From Alopecurus myosuroides (taxonomy: Eukaryota > Streptophyta > Magnoliopsida > Poales > Poaceae), in contig JAPCYS010001710.1 of assembly GCA_028641055.1 (NCBI GenBank), positions 52,505 through 116,504 of the forward strand: a stretch of DNA of 64,000 nt, given 5' to 3'. How positions within the stretch are numbered: the stretch's first letter is position 1; each line of letters starts with the position of its first letter. Position numbers and translations under genes: made by a program. This document shows positions 32,715 through 44,640 of the stretch, piece after piece. A model generated the notes under the pieces. The model did no database searches, was not told the DNA's origin, and worked only from the letters and a program-made list of their open reading frames with translations.

Positions 32715-33860
32715 ATTTTTTGTTCCAAATGTTTTTTCTGAGGATTTTGTTCTGAGCTTTATGTTCCAATGTCCATGGAGTTTTCTTCCTCTATAGAGTT
32801 TTTGTTCCTATCTCTATGGAGTTTTTTATCCTTGCTTTTATTCCTATATCCATGCAACTTTGTTTCTTTCTCTACATTTTTTGTTCCTATCTCTCTGGAG
32901 ATTTTTGTTCCAAGTGTTATGTTCCGAGCTTTATGTTCCATTATCCATGAACTTTGTTCCTCTTCCTATAGTGTTTCGTGTTCCTATCTTTGTTGAACTT
33001 TTATTCCTAACTTTGTTGTCCGATTTTTCGTTCCTAGTTTTCGTTCCTATCTCGATGGAACTTTGTTCCTCTGTAGACTTTTTGGTTCCTATCTCCATTG
33101 AGCTTTTTGTTTCTAATTTTGTTCCAAGAATTGTGTTCCTATGTCAATGGAGCCTTTTGTTTATTCAGAGCGTTTGTTCCTATGTCTATGGAATTTTGTT
33201 CATCTCTCTATAGAGTTATGTTCCTATCTTTATGGAACTTTTTTTTAACTTTGTTGCCCGAGTTTTTGTTCCCTGGTGTATTTTATAGTTGTTTCTTAAG
33301 AACTTAAATTTTGTTCCATGGTCTTCGGGCGATGATTTTGTGTTCCACATGTACTTGTAATTTATTCCTTGATTATTTTCTTTTCCTTCATGTCCAAATT
33401 TTGTTTCCTAGAAGATTAATTTTTTGTTCCATAGTCCTCGGTGATCAATTTGTGTTCCACATATACTCGTAGTTTTTTTCCACGGTTGGTAATTTGTTTT
33501 CCTATTTGTCCATGATTTTTGTTTCACGTTACTAGCCGAGATTTTTTTCATGTGTTCAAGTTTTGCTCCACATGTCTAACTATCCTCTTGCCACTAGTAT
33601 TTTGTTCCACCTTTTATATTTTTCCTATTCCCCTTGTATTTATGATTTCTTTTTATTTATGTACAACATGGTTCCACTTAGCCTAGTTCAGTTTGTAGTG
33701 ATCCATTTCACGGTCGCGAGTTTTTCTCCGGCGTGTTTTACCTTTCAGTTCCGAATTGTGAAAGCAATTTTTTTATGCTATCATCTTTGTTTCCGCTTAG
33801 CGTGAAGTTTTTTGTTCCGGCTTAAATAATGCTTATTTCCATTCAGATTTTACTTTCCTA
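32715..33860. repeat. T-rich degenerate minisatellite built on GTTCC
   Basis: Over 1.1 kb the plus strand repeats ttttgttcc, gttcctatctctatgga and close variants dozens of times. A longer period of about 175 bp is visible in the first part (gagctttatgttcca near 32752 and near 32927). Copies decay to the right. Stop-poor frames on both strands result only from composition. It adjoins the LINE 3' end, so it may have been part of that LINE's 3' region. Confidence 0.75.
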
Positions 33861-34010
33861 ATCATGATTTACCTACCACTTTTGTTCATAGTTACACCTC
33901 ACTTTTTTAAAGCAGAGGCCACGAGTCAATGCCGACACACATGTGCGTAAGGTAGCATATTTACTTGTGCTGCCTGTGCATTCCAGTGCATGTCTCTCCA
34001 TGCACGTGAG
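33861..34010. other. No identified feature
   Basis: A short unassigned spacer before the hAT MITE. Confidence 0.4.
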
Positions 34011-34018
34011 GGGTCGCT

Positions 34019-34639
34019 TAAGGATGGCAATTTTAACCGTGGGTACGGGTATTCGCGGGTATTCGACCCGTATGGGCAGCGTATGGGTACACTTTTATAC
34101 CCATGGGTAGTACCCGTACCGTACCCATCAAGTCATGGGTAGGTCATGGATATCAGGTTGTACTCGTGGGTATACCCATACCCTACCCATTTATACTCAC
34201 ACGTGGGCCATTTTGGCCATATGTAGCCCAGCAGGAAGCAACCCACAAGGCCATGACGGCCATGACTCCAGGGTTAAGGCGATGAGGAGAAGCGTCGGTC
34301 AAAGCGTCCTCGTAATCCCCTCGTCTCCCAAATATCCCCAAATTTCAATCACTCCTTAATCCTCTCATCTTCTAAATACTCAAACTAAGAAGGTAAATTT
34401 CCTGCGATGAGGCATACAATTGATCAAACTGATATTTTTGTCAAATGTTCTATCAATGAATATAATAACTTGTGTACCCATTGGGTATCCAATGTGTACG
34501 GGTATCCGTCGGGTATGGGTATGGGTAGACTTTCATAACCATGGGTACGGGTATGGGTAGATTTTTCTACCCGTTGACTATAATGGTATGGGTATGATAT
34601 TGCTCTACCCGCCCCATACCCTACCCATTGCCATCCTTA
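34019..34639. mobile_element. hAT-type MITE with perfect 8-bp target duplication
   Basis: The ends TAAGGATGGCAA and TTGCCATCCTTA are perfect inverted repeats. The flanks are gggtcgct (34011-34018 and 34640-34647), identical over 8 bp. The 621-bp interior carries clusters of atgggtacgggt-type short repeats near both ends, as hAT transposase binding regions often do. The perfect duplication indicates a fairly recent insertion. Confidence 0.93.
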
Positions 34640-34711
34640 GGGTCGCTTCGTACCCGTGTAAACTGGAGCCGTGCAAATCACCGTGAAAGCCAGCGCATCC
34701 CGTACTTTTTA

Positions 34712-34753
34712 GTCCCACCTCGTAAATCTAGGAAGCTAAAACCTGCTTAAATA
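34712..34753 (+). promoter_or_regulatory. Possible Pol III snRNA-type promoter: USE plus TATA
   Basis: The element gtcccacctcg (34712-34722) matches the plant snRNA upstream sequence element RTCCCACATCG at 10 of 11 positions. A TATA-like ttaaata (34747-34753) lies 24 bases after it, the short spacing used by Pol III snRNA-type genes. The expected start, about 23 bases further, falls at about 34776, exactly where the LINE poly(T) begins. No RNA gene body is visible, so this would be a beheaded promoter or chance. Confidence 0.4.
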
Positions 34754-34801
34754 GCCCATCCACGTCTCAGTCAACGTTTTTTTTTTGCGGGAGAATTAGG
34801 T

Positions 34802-36835
34802 ACTTTATTCAGCTATAGCAGACGCCGATCGATCAGCCATAAGACGGACGACCAGAAAATCTGGGATACAATCAAGCCAACTCTTCGTCACCGTCAGTGT
34901 GCAAGCTACCTTCGCACAAAGATGGGCCGAATGATTAGCTGTTCTCACAACATGCTGAATAACAAAAGATACAAAACTATGAGAGAGATCTTCTAATTCT
35001 TGGAGTATTGGCGTCACAACAGCGCGTGTATTGTGACGAATTTTCCAGAGATCAACAATCTCCAGACAATCAGTTTCCATCACAATTTTCTGGAAACCTC
35101 TGAGCTTAGCGAAGATGACACCGTCGCGCAATGCTAAAGCTTCAGCAATCAGGGGGTCAGAAATCCCCTCGTAGGGCTTGCTCCATGCTCCAATATACGA
35201 TGACTTTGACCTGGCAATACCACCACCTCCTCCCTGACGGAGATCCAGAGATAAACCTCCATCAGTATTAATTTTTATAACATCTTCTTCAGGGGGTCGC
35301 CAGCCGTAACCTGGAACCATGATAGCCAAACTCCTTGGCACTTCAAGCACCGATAATGCTTCCTTTGCCATCTTGATGGCTTGGACTGGATCGTAGGCCC
35401 CTCGATCATGTGTCCAGCTATTTCTCGAGCTCCAGATAGCCCACATAACAGTGATTATTTTCTGGCTAGTTGATCTCGCAAACCGATCATCACAGAGAAT
35501 ATCTCTAGACCATGTGAGAGGGTGGAGTTTAGGGAGAGTGAAATCCATCCACACTTCCGCTTCCCTCCAGAATCTGCGGGCATGATCACAAAGAACCAAT
35601 GCATGCATCAAATCCTCCGCTTCATGGTGACAGATCTTACATCTATCAACCAGTGATATATGTCGATGCTTCAACGTGCTTTCAACTGGAAGGATTCCAC
35701 GCAGGACCCGCCACCAAAACACCCTGACTTTGGGCATCACATTTAATTTCCAGAGTGCAGACCACATCTGTTTTTCTGTATTTGAAGATTCCGTAACCGT
35801 CCCTTCGTCTAGAGTTATATACTCGTTGCGACTCACTAGAGCACGATACGCTGTTTTAACAGTGTAGTTTCCTGTCTTGTCCAAGGACCAGGCCCAGAAA
35901 TCATCGCCACCATCACTTCTTAAAGGGATATTAAGTATAGCATCCGCTTCTGGGGCGATAAAATTCCTTCTGACCCTGTCAATTTCCAGCGTCCAGTGTC
36001 TTGATCAATCAAATCCGACACCAACACAATTTCATCATCCTCTAATTGGGCCGATGGCTGCATTGTTCTGCATCCAGGGATCACTTATCGTTCCAAACTG
36101 AAATAGAGGAGCCATTGCCTATCCTTCTGATAATACCGAGGCCCAACGCCTCTCTTCCTGCAATAATCGCTCTCCAAGTGGTAGAAGATTGATTCGGCAC
36201 AGTAGCATGCAGAAAATCAGAGTTAGGAAAGTATCTACCTTTCAAAACTCTTGCACAGAGGGAGTCCGGGTTGGTCATCAGCCGCCAACCATGCTTTCCC
36301 AACATTGCAACATTAAACAGCTCCAACTCCCTGAAGCCCATTCCTCCTTTATGTTTTGGAGTCACAAGAGCACCCCAAGAAACCCAATGAAGGGATCTGC
36401 GATCCAACGAGCTACTCCACCAATACTTTGCAATACAGGAAATCAGACTGCTGCACACTTTCTTTGTTAATTTGAAACAGCTCATGGTATAGGTCGGAAT
36501 AGCCTGAATAACAGTCTTCAGAAAAACCTCTCTACCAGCACAAGAAAGTGTCCTCTCGATTCCCTGTAGCTTGCCTCGGATCCGTTCTCGGAGATGATCG
36601 AACGATCCACTTGTAATACGCCCCACTGCGGTTGGCAATCCCAGGTAGCGCTCGCTAAATGCTTCAGTGGTAATGCCCATGATTTGTTTCATATCTTCCC
36701 GAACATGTGCCACAGTATTGGGGCTAAAAAAGACAGAACTCTTTTCTTTATTAACACACTGTCCCGAGCACTCGCCATAAATCCTCAAGATTTCATTTAA
36801 CCTTTCTCCACTTGCCACTTTTGCACTCATAAAGA
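34802..36835 (-). pseudogene. LINE ORF2 C-terminal half: RT thumb, zinc-binding region, RNase H
   Basis: The frame from 36835 continues directly from the RT palm with IFMSAKVASGERLNEILRIY, YLGLPTAVGR and GGMGFRELELFNVAMLGKHG. After shifts near 36080 and 35890, the frame 35884-34805 holds the zinc-binding box (CKICHHEAEDLMHALVLC) and an RVT_3-type RNase H: INTDGG, IAEALALRDG, METDC and ANHSAHLCAK. It ends at a stop near 34805, 20 bases before the poly(A). Confidence 0.88.
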
Positions 36836-39800
36836 TGTCGCACCCTGGGTTTCTAGAGGATACTCTCCGCACGAACTGGAAGTCAGGTGCTTGGATTATG
36901 GGGCAAACATGCTCCCACGTCCCAGCTTCCTGGTAGGCCTGCGCTTATGCGCGACAACACAAGCCCTGCTTCCACCGTCGAAGTAAACTATCCGCTAGGA
37001 ACCTAAAGGCACTACTGTCGACGTACTTCATAATCAAACACGCACGGTACGTCAACAGTTGGTACGAATGATAACACAGAATGTCTCTAAGACACAAAAG
37101 AATGAAATAAGGCAACTGGCCTTCACTAAGGCAGAAAATATCGAATACAGTCATCCAGAGGACACATGTCCCAACATATCATCCATTACAACAGCGGAAG
37201 CAATCAAAGGGTCTGAGTACAGACAAATCCATGGCTTAAGAAGCCTGAGAACATAAAGAAAAGCGAAGCCCATCCACGTAGGTCTGGATCCTGCCCTGGT
37301 CCAGCTAACTACTCGTCTGCAGCGTCGTCGAACTCCACAAAGTAGCCATCCTGGGAAGCATCGTAGTCGTAGTAGTACTCTGCGTAAACCACAGCCCCAA
37401 CGGGGTCAGTACATCCAAGTACTGGCAAGCAAGACTCACAGTTCATCACGGAGTTACCCGTCAACACAAGCAGTGATGCTTGGGATCAACGGAAGAAAGG
37501 GTGGTATAAACGTTGCTGCTGGCTGCACTAACCAACTACAGAAATATCTACAAGTCCGGCTAACAGAAAAGATAAGATCGAGGATTGTAACCAACTGAAA
37601 GATAACTTCACCCAAACCCATCCTGGATCTCGCCCCTTATCCAAAGAAGCAATCCGAGGATAACTCACACAGTTGTAATAAGGTGAAACAAGTTATTTGT
37701 GTGAATAACCTATTACTAGTCAGGTTATTAATCATTGGGTGAAACATGATTGATCATTATGTTGAAGTTGTCCTGAGTACTTGTTAGCCAGTACTTTCAC
37801 CAAGTAATCCATAACCGCGGAAAACACGGCTTCTCGAGAAGATTATCCCTGCAGGGTTGCACCAATTTGGCCGTACACTCAAGAATAACCCGCCAGATGG
37901 GAAGCTAACCCACCAAGCGGGGTACTCTACACAACCAACCATTCTCCGCATCAAGCCCAAAGCACCTTGGGCGCACGGCTAATCGAGCCCAGAAGAAAAT
38001 GGACCCTCATAGCACTCTAAGAACGTGTCCCCCTATATGCCGACTACAAAAGTTCCACCCTGCGCTGGGCTCGCAAAAACATGCATGCGGCAAATGGAAA
38101 ACACGAACTAAATGAGGCGATTTGGACGAGATGCGAATCAGGTCAAGTTGAGGGGGGCGCCCATACTCGCTTCCCAAATGCGGGTAGTGCGCTCATCATG
38201 GATCAGTAGACAAGACCCTTTTCCTATTAGGGTCGACACTAGCAGGCTCCAAAACCACTCATGGGCCTCCTGCCGGTGCCTTATCATCAAATTATTATTA
38301 CCATTAGCAATTAACAGGATTGATTGATTAATAACGAGCCCCGGTACAAGATAATAAGATAGCAACAGTAGTAACCGACAACAGACTCGAGTAAAAGCAA
38401 CCCTAAGCATGCTAGGTAATAACAGGCACAAGCAATGGTTGTAGGTATGGAGGTGGTGGCAATATCATAGCTCAAGGTATTACGTGATGGGTTCGGAGAA
38501 CAAGCAACGATACATAGGGCTAGCAATAGTAGACAAAAGATAGTATCGACAACAAGTGTGGAAAGGAACTCAATGATTCATGAGAGTGATAACTTGCCTG
38601 GCAGCTCAGCCTCGTACTGGGCTAGGTCCTGAGTGGTGTCGTAAGGCTCGTCGGTACCAACGTCGTCGTCTAACCGAGAAGAAGCAAAAACAACAACGAA
38701 GGAAGACGGGCAATCAATACATGGCATAAGTGCAAACATTGGATGATGCATGTCATGTTTAATAGATGCACCAAAATAACTTGCTTGACATGATACACAA
38801 ATTTAAATGGATTCCATATGCAAAAGGATGCATATGGAAGCCCATGCTTGGAGTTGAATTAATTGTTCTATCACTAAGCATCAGGTGTAATGACTTAGTA
38901 TGATGCATGCATGATGAATAACAATAACATAACAAGTTAATTGCAATTTGGCTTGATAGTTAATCATTTTAGAAAACATTAACAAGTTTGGAATTATTGG
39001 TACCTAATGGTGTTGAACAAGTATTGATTGTTTCCAACAATTTAAAGTATGCAAAACCAAATACAAATTTTATATTTGAAAAGTTTATCAAATTTTTGTT
39101 GGATTACATGTTTCACAATTTGAAATTGGACTTAGAATTAATTACTTATGAATTAAACAAAATTAAACAATTTTTAATTGAATTAAACAAGAATTAAATA
39201 GTTTAGGCAATTTAAATTGTTCAAACCAGAAAATAAAATTTATATTTGAATAGAGTATTCAAAATGGTGTGAAAAACATATTTTTTTGTATTATTTGAAA
39301 ACAGTATGAATTAGTTATGAATTATTTCAAATTGCATTTGAATTATTTGAATTTGAAATTTAAATGAATTTTGAATATTCAAAACAGAACACAAATTGCA
39401 TATTTGGAAAGATTATGAAATTTAGATCAAGTTTCATATAAAGTTTGTATTTGTTGGGTTTATAAAACAAAAGATATTGCATTTTAAAGTTTATTCCTTA
39501 ATCTGCTATTTTAAATAATTAGAAAACAAAAACAGAAATTGTTTTAATCTTTTGTTACCGTGCAGAATTACACGCACACGCTGACAGGCAGGGCCCAAGG
39601 CCAGCGTGGCAGGCGCGCGCTGGCGTGGCACAGAGGGCCACTGCCAGGTGGGGCTGCGCTGGGGAGAAATTCTCCCAAAAAAAGTTGCGGCCGCGGGGCT
39701 CGAACCCGCGAGCTCGCTGCGCGCACAAGGATTCAGAACCACTGCGCTGCGTTCACGTTTGTTATCAGTATACGCGGTGCAGTGAGGATATTGTTCAGTT

Positions 39801-41295
39801 AAAGTTCTGAACTTTCTGACGAACAAGTGCTTGCTCGCCGTCAGACAGCACCTCGCCGGAGCGAAACCACGTTGAACTCGAGCAATCGCTTGCGTGTGTG
39901 GTGCAGATGGATGCACAGCGATGTAAAGGATGGATGCACGACGGGAGGAGGAGGAGGCGATGCTCACCACCGGAGGAATTGGACGCGGCGGCGGACGGTG
40001 ACGTTGGATGACGACAGGTTGCTGCGGCGAGGTCGAGGATGGCGCCGTCGACGTGGTGCTTCTCCGGGATCCCTCTGATGTCCGTTGCGTAGAGAAAGGA
40101 GGGCTCGAGCGATTGCAGCAAGCGACTGGTGCCGGCGAGCCCTGCAACGGCGGCGCGAGGCAAAAGTTCAGAAACGCGGCGTGCGGTGGCCGGAGCAGAA
40201 GAAGAAGCGCGCGACGATCTAGGGCTTACCAGTGCGATCCCTGGTGTCCAAGAGAGAGAGGGCAGAAAGGCGAAGAGGTTGCGCTTGTTAGGTGGCTAGG
40301 TAGGAGCGAGGTGCGGTGGCGCCATGGAGTTCTTCAGAGGGCCGTCGCCGGCGTGAGATTCAGAGGAGGAATTGGCGTTGGGGAGGAAACGATCGGCGGC
40401 GGAGAGGAACCCTAGAGCTTAGGGGGGGTACAGGGGTGCCCTAGGCTAGCTTATATAGGCGGAGGCGCTGCGGTGGCCGCCGTGGTCGCTCGCGGTCGCC
40501 GTGGAGGCCTCCGATGGGCGCCGTACGGGAAGAAGACGAAGGAGAGCGCGCGCACGAATCTTGGCGCGGACGAAACGGTACGGCGAGTAAGTGATGGGCT
40601 GGGCGCGCGCGGGTAGGCTTAGCTGGGCTGGGCTGGAGTTATCTGCTGCGCGCGCTGTAGGGTTAGCTCGTTTTTATTCTTTTCAGTTTTATTTTTTTTT
40701 GTACTTTTGCTTTTGGAAGAAAACTGTTAAGGTTTTATTTGAGAAAAATTATAGAACAATTAAGTTAAGCTTTTTAAACAATTAGAAACCACATTGTAAA
40801 CTTGGATTCCAAAAATTGAATTTTAAAATTATGGTTTGTGTTTGAACTCTAAATAGGGGATTTGAGTTTAATAAAATCTTGATAAAACATGAATAAAATA
40901 GGGTTACCCCTAGATTAAAATTGACTTTTTAGGATCACAAGCATGAGGTGAATTGTTATGTTTTCAAAAGAGTGCTGATTTGAAAATTGGTTTGAAATTT
41001 AAAAGGTGATTTGATAGTTAATGATTGAATTATTGGTTGGATTTAAAACAACAATTTAATAAGTGCAAACAAGGAATAAAAGGTTTGTTTTTATTTGTTA
41101 TTTTGGTTTCAAAAGTCGTAACAGAGCAAGTATGAAACCATGTTTGAAAAAGGTTTGAATTTGAGTTGTGAAAACAGAATAAAACAGATGGAAAACAAAT
41201 GCAAATAATAAGTAAACATGATGACATGATGCATTGCTTGACATAAAACAAAGAACAAAACATTCTAGGGGTACTTTCATACTTGGGATGTTACA
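36836..41295 (-). repeat. 3' LTR (by element orientation) of the Tekay-like element
   Basis: This 4460-bp LTR is followed on its right by the polypurine tract. The middle (38990-39560) is AT-rich. Positions 39560-40660 are GC-rich with aaccctag-type leader motifs on the minus strand. It includes a tRNA-like Pol III promoter (39677-39756). The small ORFs in it all recur in the other LTR and show no domains. Confidence 0.95.
39677..39756 (-). ncRNA. tRNA-like Pol III unit within the LTR
   Basis: On the minus strand there is an A-box match cagcgcagtgg (39739-39749), a perfect B box ggttcgagccc (39696-39706) and a perfect T-arm (stem gcggg/cccgc around a 7-base loop). A run of seven T (39677-39683) follows and could serve as a Pol III terminator. 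The A-to-B span of 54 bases equals that of a tRNA. The acceptor stem does not pair and no anticodon arm is evident, so it is not a tRNA gene. It resembles a SINE head. Confidence 0.5.
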
Positions 41296-41312
41296 AAACG
41301 CCCCCCCTTGAA
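41296..41312 (-). other. Polypurine tract of the Tekay-like element
   Basis: The minus strand reads caagggggggcgttt directly before the LTR. The G-run purine tract is in the position expected for plus-strand priming. Confidence 0.7.
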
Positions 41313-41333
41313 GGAATCGCGCCCCGAGATTCC

Positions 41334-42913
41334 CTACTGAGAACTGAACAGGTCCGGATACTTCTTGCGAAGATCCTCTTCGGTCTCCCACGTTGCCTCT
41401 TTATCAGAATGATGCGACCATTGGACTTTCAAGAACTTGGTGCTCTTGTTGCGAGTCTTACGCTCGGTCTCATCGAGAATACGAATAGGGTGCTCCTCAT
41501 AAGATAGATCATCTTGCAGCTCAATGGAATCATGATCAACTGCACGATCTGGATCTTTGAAACACTTCTTGAGTTGTGACACGTGGAACACATCGTGCAC
41601 TTTGGATAGTTTTTCTGGAAGTTCAAGACGATAAGCATTCTCTGCACGTCTTGAGAGGATGTTGAAAGGGCCAATGTATCTTGGTGCAAGCTTTCCTTTC
41701 ACACCAAAACGATGAGTGTCTCTGAGGGGAGTTACACGGAGATATGCCTTATCACCAGGTGCATAGACCATATCCCTGTGCTTGCTATCATAATAGCTCT
41801 TCTGACGAGATTGAGCAATCCTGAGATTGTCACGAATGATACGAACTTTCTCCTCGGCTTCCTTAACAATGTCAGGGCCTAAAAGTGAATGTTCACCAGC
41901 TCCAGACCAATTGATTGGACTCCTGCATCTGCGACCATACAGTGCCTCAAATGGTGCCATGCCTAGGCTTGCCTGGTAGCTGTTGTTGTAGGAGAATTCA
42001 GCATATGGAAGGCAATCCTCCCATTTCATGCCAAAGGAGAGACCACATGCTCTGAGCATATCCTCGAGAATCTGATTGACTCTTTCGACTTGCCCCTGAG
42101 ACTGAGGGTGATAAGCTGTGCTGAACAGAAGTTTAGTGCCCAATGCTTCTTGAAAGCTCTTCCAGAAATGAGAAGTGAAGATACTTCCACGGTCTGAGCT
42201 TATTTCCAATGGAACACCATGAAGGGGAACAACCTTTGCTGTGTAGAGCTCTGCTAACTGGCTAGCTGAGATAGTTTCCTTTACAGCATAGAAGTGAGCA
42301 ACCTTAGTGAGACGATCAATAACAACGAAGATTGCATCGTTGCCCTTTTGGACTTTGGAAACCCAGTAACGAAGTCCATTTCAATCATGTCCCACTTCCA
42401 CTCAGGAATTTTCAGAGGTTGGAGTAGACCTGCTGTCTTCTGATGGACTGCCTTAACACGTTGACAAACGTCGCATTCAGAAACGTATTGAGCAATTTCA
42501 CGTTTCATGCCAGACACCAATACAGAGTTGAGATCCTGGTACATCTTTGTACTTCCAGGGTGAATGGATAGAGGAGTTTCATGAGCCTCCTTGAGAATGA
42601 TATCCTTGAGACTTTGAATCTGAGGGACTGCAATGCGTCCTTCGAAGAACACAGTTCCCTTGTCATCAATTGAGAAGGACTTGAACTTATCATTGCCCTC
42701 CTTGATGTGATCCACAATCTTCTTGATTTCATTATCACGAAGTTGTTCAGAACGAATCTTGTCCTCGAGAGTTGGACTGGCTGTCAAGCTAGCAAGGTAT
42801 CCTTCAGGAACAAGACCAAGGTTCAGCTTCTGGAATTCTTCATGAAGTGGAGGTTGGCTTTCCATTATCATGAGATTATTGCAATAGGATTTGCGACTGA
42901 GAGCATCGGCCAT
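41334..42913 (-). pseudogene. Tekay-like integrase with chromodomain
   Basis: The N-terminal zinc finger is at about 42430-42580 (HPGSTKMYQDL, then CDVCQRVKAVHQK). The core continues with DMIEMDFVTGFP. After a one-base shift near 42345 it carries the second catalytic Asp (SDRGSIFTS) and Glu (YHPQSQGQVERVN). A C-terminal chromodomain (KVQWSHHSDKEATWETEEDL) ends at 41334. Chromodomains steer these elements to marked chromatin. Apart from the single shift, all catalytic residues are present. Confidence 0.92.
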
Positions 42914-44640
42914 AACATTAGCCTTGCCTGGAGTGTAAGAAATGGTGAGATCAAAGTCTTTAATCTTCTCAATCCATCTCCTTGCCTGAGGTTCAGATCT
43001 GGCTGAGTGAAGATGTATTTCAGACTCTTATGATCGGAAAAGATTTCAGTTTTGTTACCCAACAAGTATTGTCTCCATTTCTTGAGGGCAAACACAACTG
43101 CTGCAAGTTCAAGATCATGAGTGGGATAGTTTTGCTCATGTGGGTTCAACTGACGTGAAGCATAAGCCACAACTTGACGTTCTTGCATAAGAACTGCTCC
43201 TAGTCCTTGGAGAGATGCATCACAGAATATCTGGAAAGGTTTGGTAGTGTCGGGGCCAACTAGAACAGGTGTGGAAGTGAGTTTAGTCTTCAGGAGGTTG
43301 AAACTCTCATCACATTGTGGAGTCCAAACGAACTTTTTGTCCTTCTTTGTGAGATCAGTGAGAGGTTTAGCAATCTTGGAAAAGTTTTGGACGAAACGAC
43401 GGCAATAGCTAGCCAAGCCAAGAAAACTTCTGACTTGCTTCACCGTCCTAGGGGGTTTCCAGTCAACAATTGCCTTAACCTTTTCCGGGTCAATGGCAAT
43501 GCCTTTGGCAGAGATGATATGACCAAGATATGCAACTTCTGGAATCCAGAACTCACATTTGGAAAACTTGGCATACAAACGATGCTCGCGAAGTTTCATG
43601 AGAGTGAGACGAAGGTGTTCTCCATGCTCTTCCTCGGATTTTGAGTAGACTAGAATGTCATCAAGATATACCACAACGAACTTGTCGAGGTATTCATGGA
43701 AGACAGAATTCATGAGTCTTGAGAAGGTCGCCGGTGCATTGGTGAGACCAAAGGACATGACGGTGTATTCATATAGACCGTACCTAGTGGTGAAAGCTGT
43801 CTTAGGAATATCTTCCTTTCTGATCTTTATCTGATGGTAACCCATCCTCAAGTCCAACTTTGAGAATATTGTGGCTCCAGCAAGTTGATCAAAAAGATCA
43901 TCGATACGAGGAAGTGGATACTTGTTCTTGATGGTTTTCTCGTTGAGAGGACGATAGTCAACCACGAGTCTCTTAGTTTGATCCTTCTTGGCAACAAACA
44001 GAGTTGGGCAACCCCAAGCGGAGGAACTAGGCTGAATGAAACCTTTGTCCATATACATATCGATTTGCTCCTTCAACAATTTCAGTTCAGGAGGAGCTAT
44101 CTTATATGGATGCTTAGAGATTGGAGCAGTACCTGGCTCAAGCTCGATCACGAACTCAACTGCTCTGTCTGGAGGCATCCCTGGCAACTCTTCTGGAAAG
44201 ACGTCAGGGAATTCACAAACCACCGGAACATTTTCAATTGCCGGAAGGGGTTTGGCATCGAGGCTGAACAGCTGAACAGAAGTTGATCCATATGGAGAAT
44301 AGACTATCTGGCCTGAAGTGTGGGAGAGAGTTATTGACTTTTGAGCACAGTCAATTTTAGCTTTGTGGGTCTTCAACCAATCCATACCCAGAATGACATC
44401 AATGTCAGAATTTCCCAGCAACATGAGTGAAGCAAGGAATATGCGACCTCCAATTAGTATCTCATTGTCCATGCTTATCTTGGAAGTCAACATTTGCGGT
44501 CCCGGAGAGTGAACAGTCATTTGATTGCTTAGCGGAACCAGAACTAGGTTGTATGCTTTTGCAAAAATCTTTGACACAAATGAATGCGATGCTCCAGTAT
44601 CAAACAACACTTTAGCTGGAATAGAGTTTACGGGTAATAT
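42868..44640 (-). pseudogene. Tekay-like protease, reverse transcriptase and RNase H
   Basis: A 580-residue open frame begins in the protease at [12 protein letters not shown] (catalytic Asp). It then has the RT blocks [44 protein letters not shown] and [11 protein letters not shown] (catalytic YLDD), and the RNase H blocks [16 protein letters not shown] and [13 protein letters not shown] one-base shift near 42990 interrupts RNase H before [10 protein letters not shown]. Another near 44635 separates protease from gag. These are the only breaks over 1.7 kb, so the gene was active until recently. Confidence 0.93.

Noticed and set aside
32759..33307. Phe/Leu-rich membrane-like proteins
   Set aside because: These are translations of the T-rich GTTCC minisatellite; similar stop-poor frames occur on both strands.
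39677..39756. A functional tRNA gene
   Set aside because: The T-arm and both promoter boxes are good, but the acceptor stem does not pair and there is no anticodon arm.
39506..40415. Host genes within 39506-40415, repeated at 49780-50689
   Set aside because: They recur identically in both LTRs of the young gypsy element, have no domains and lie in its GC-rich leader-like part.
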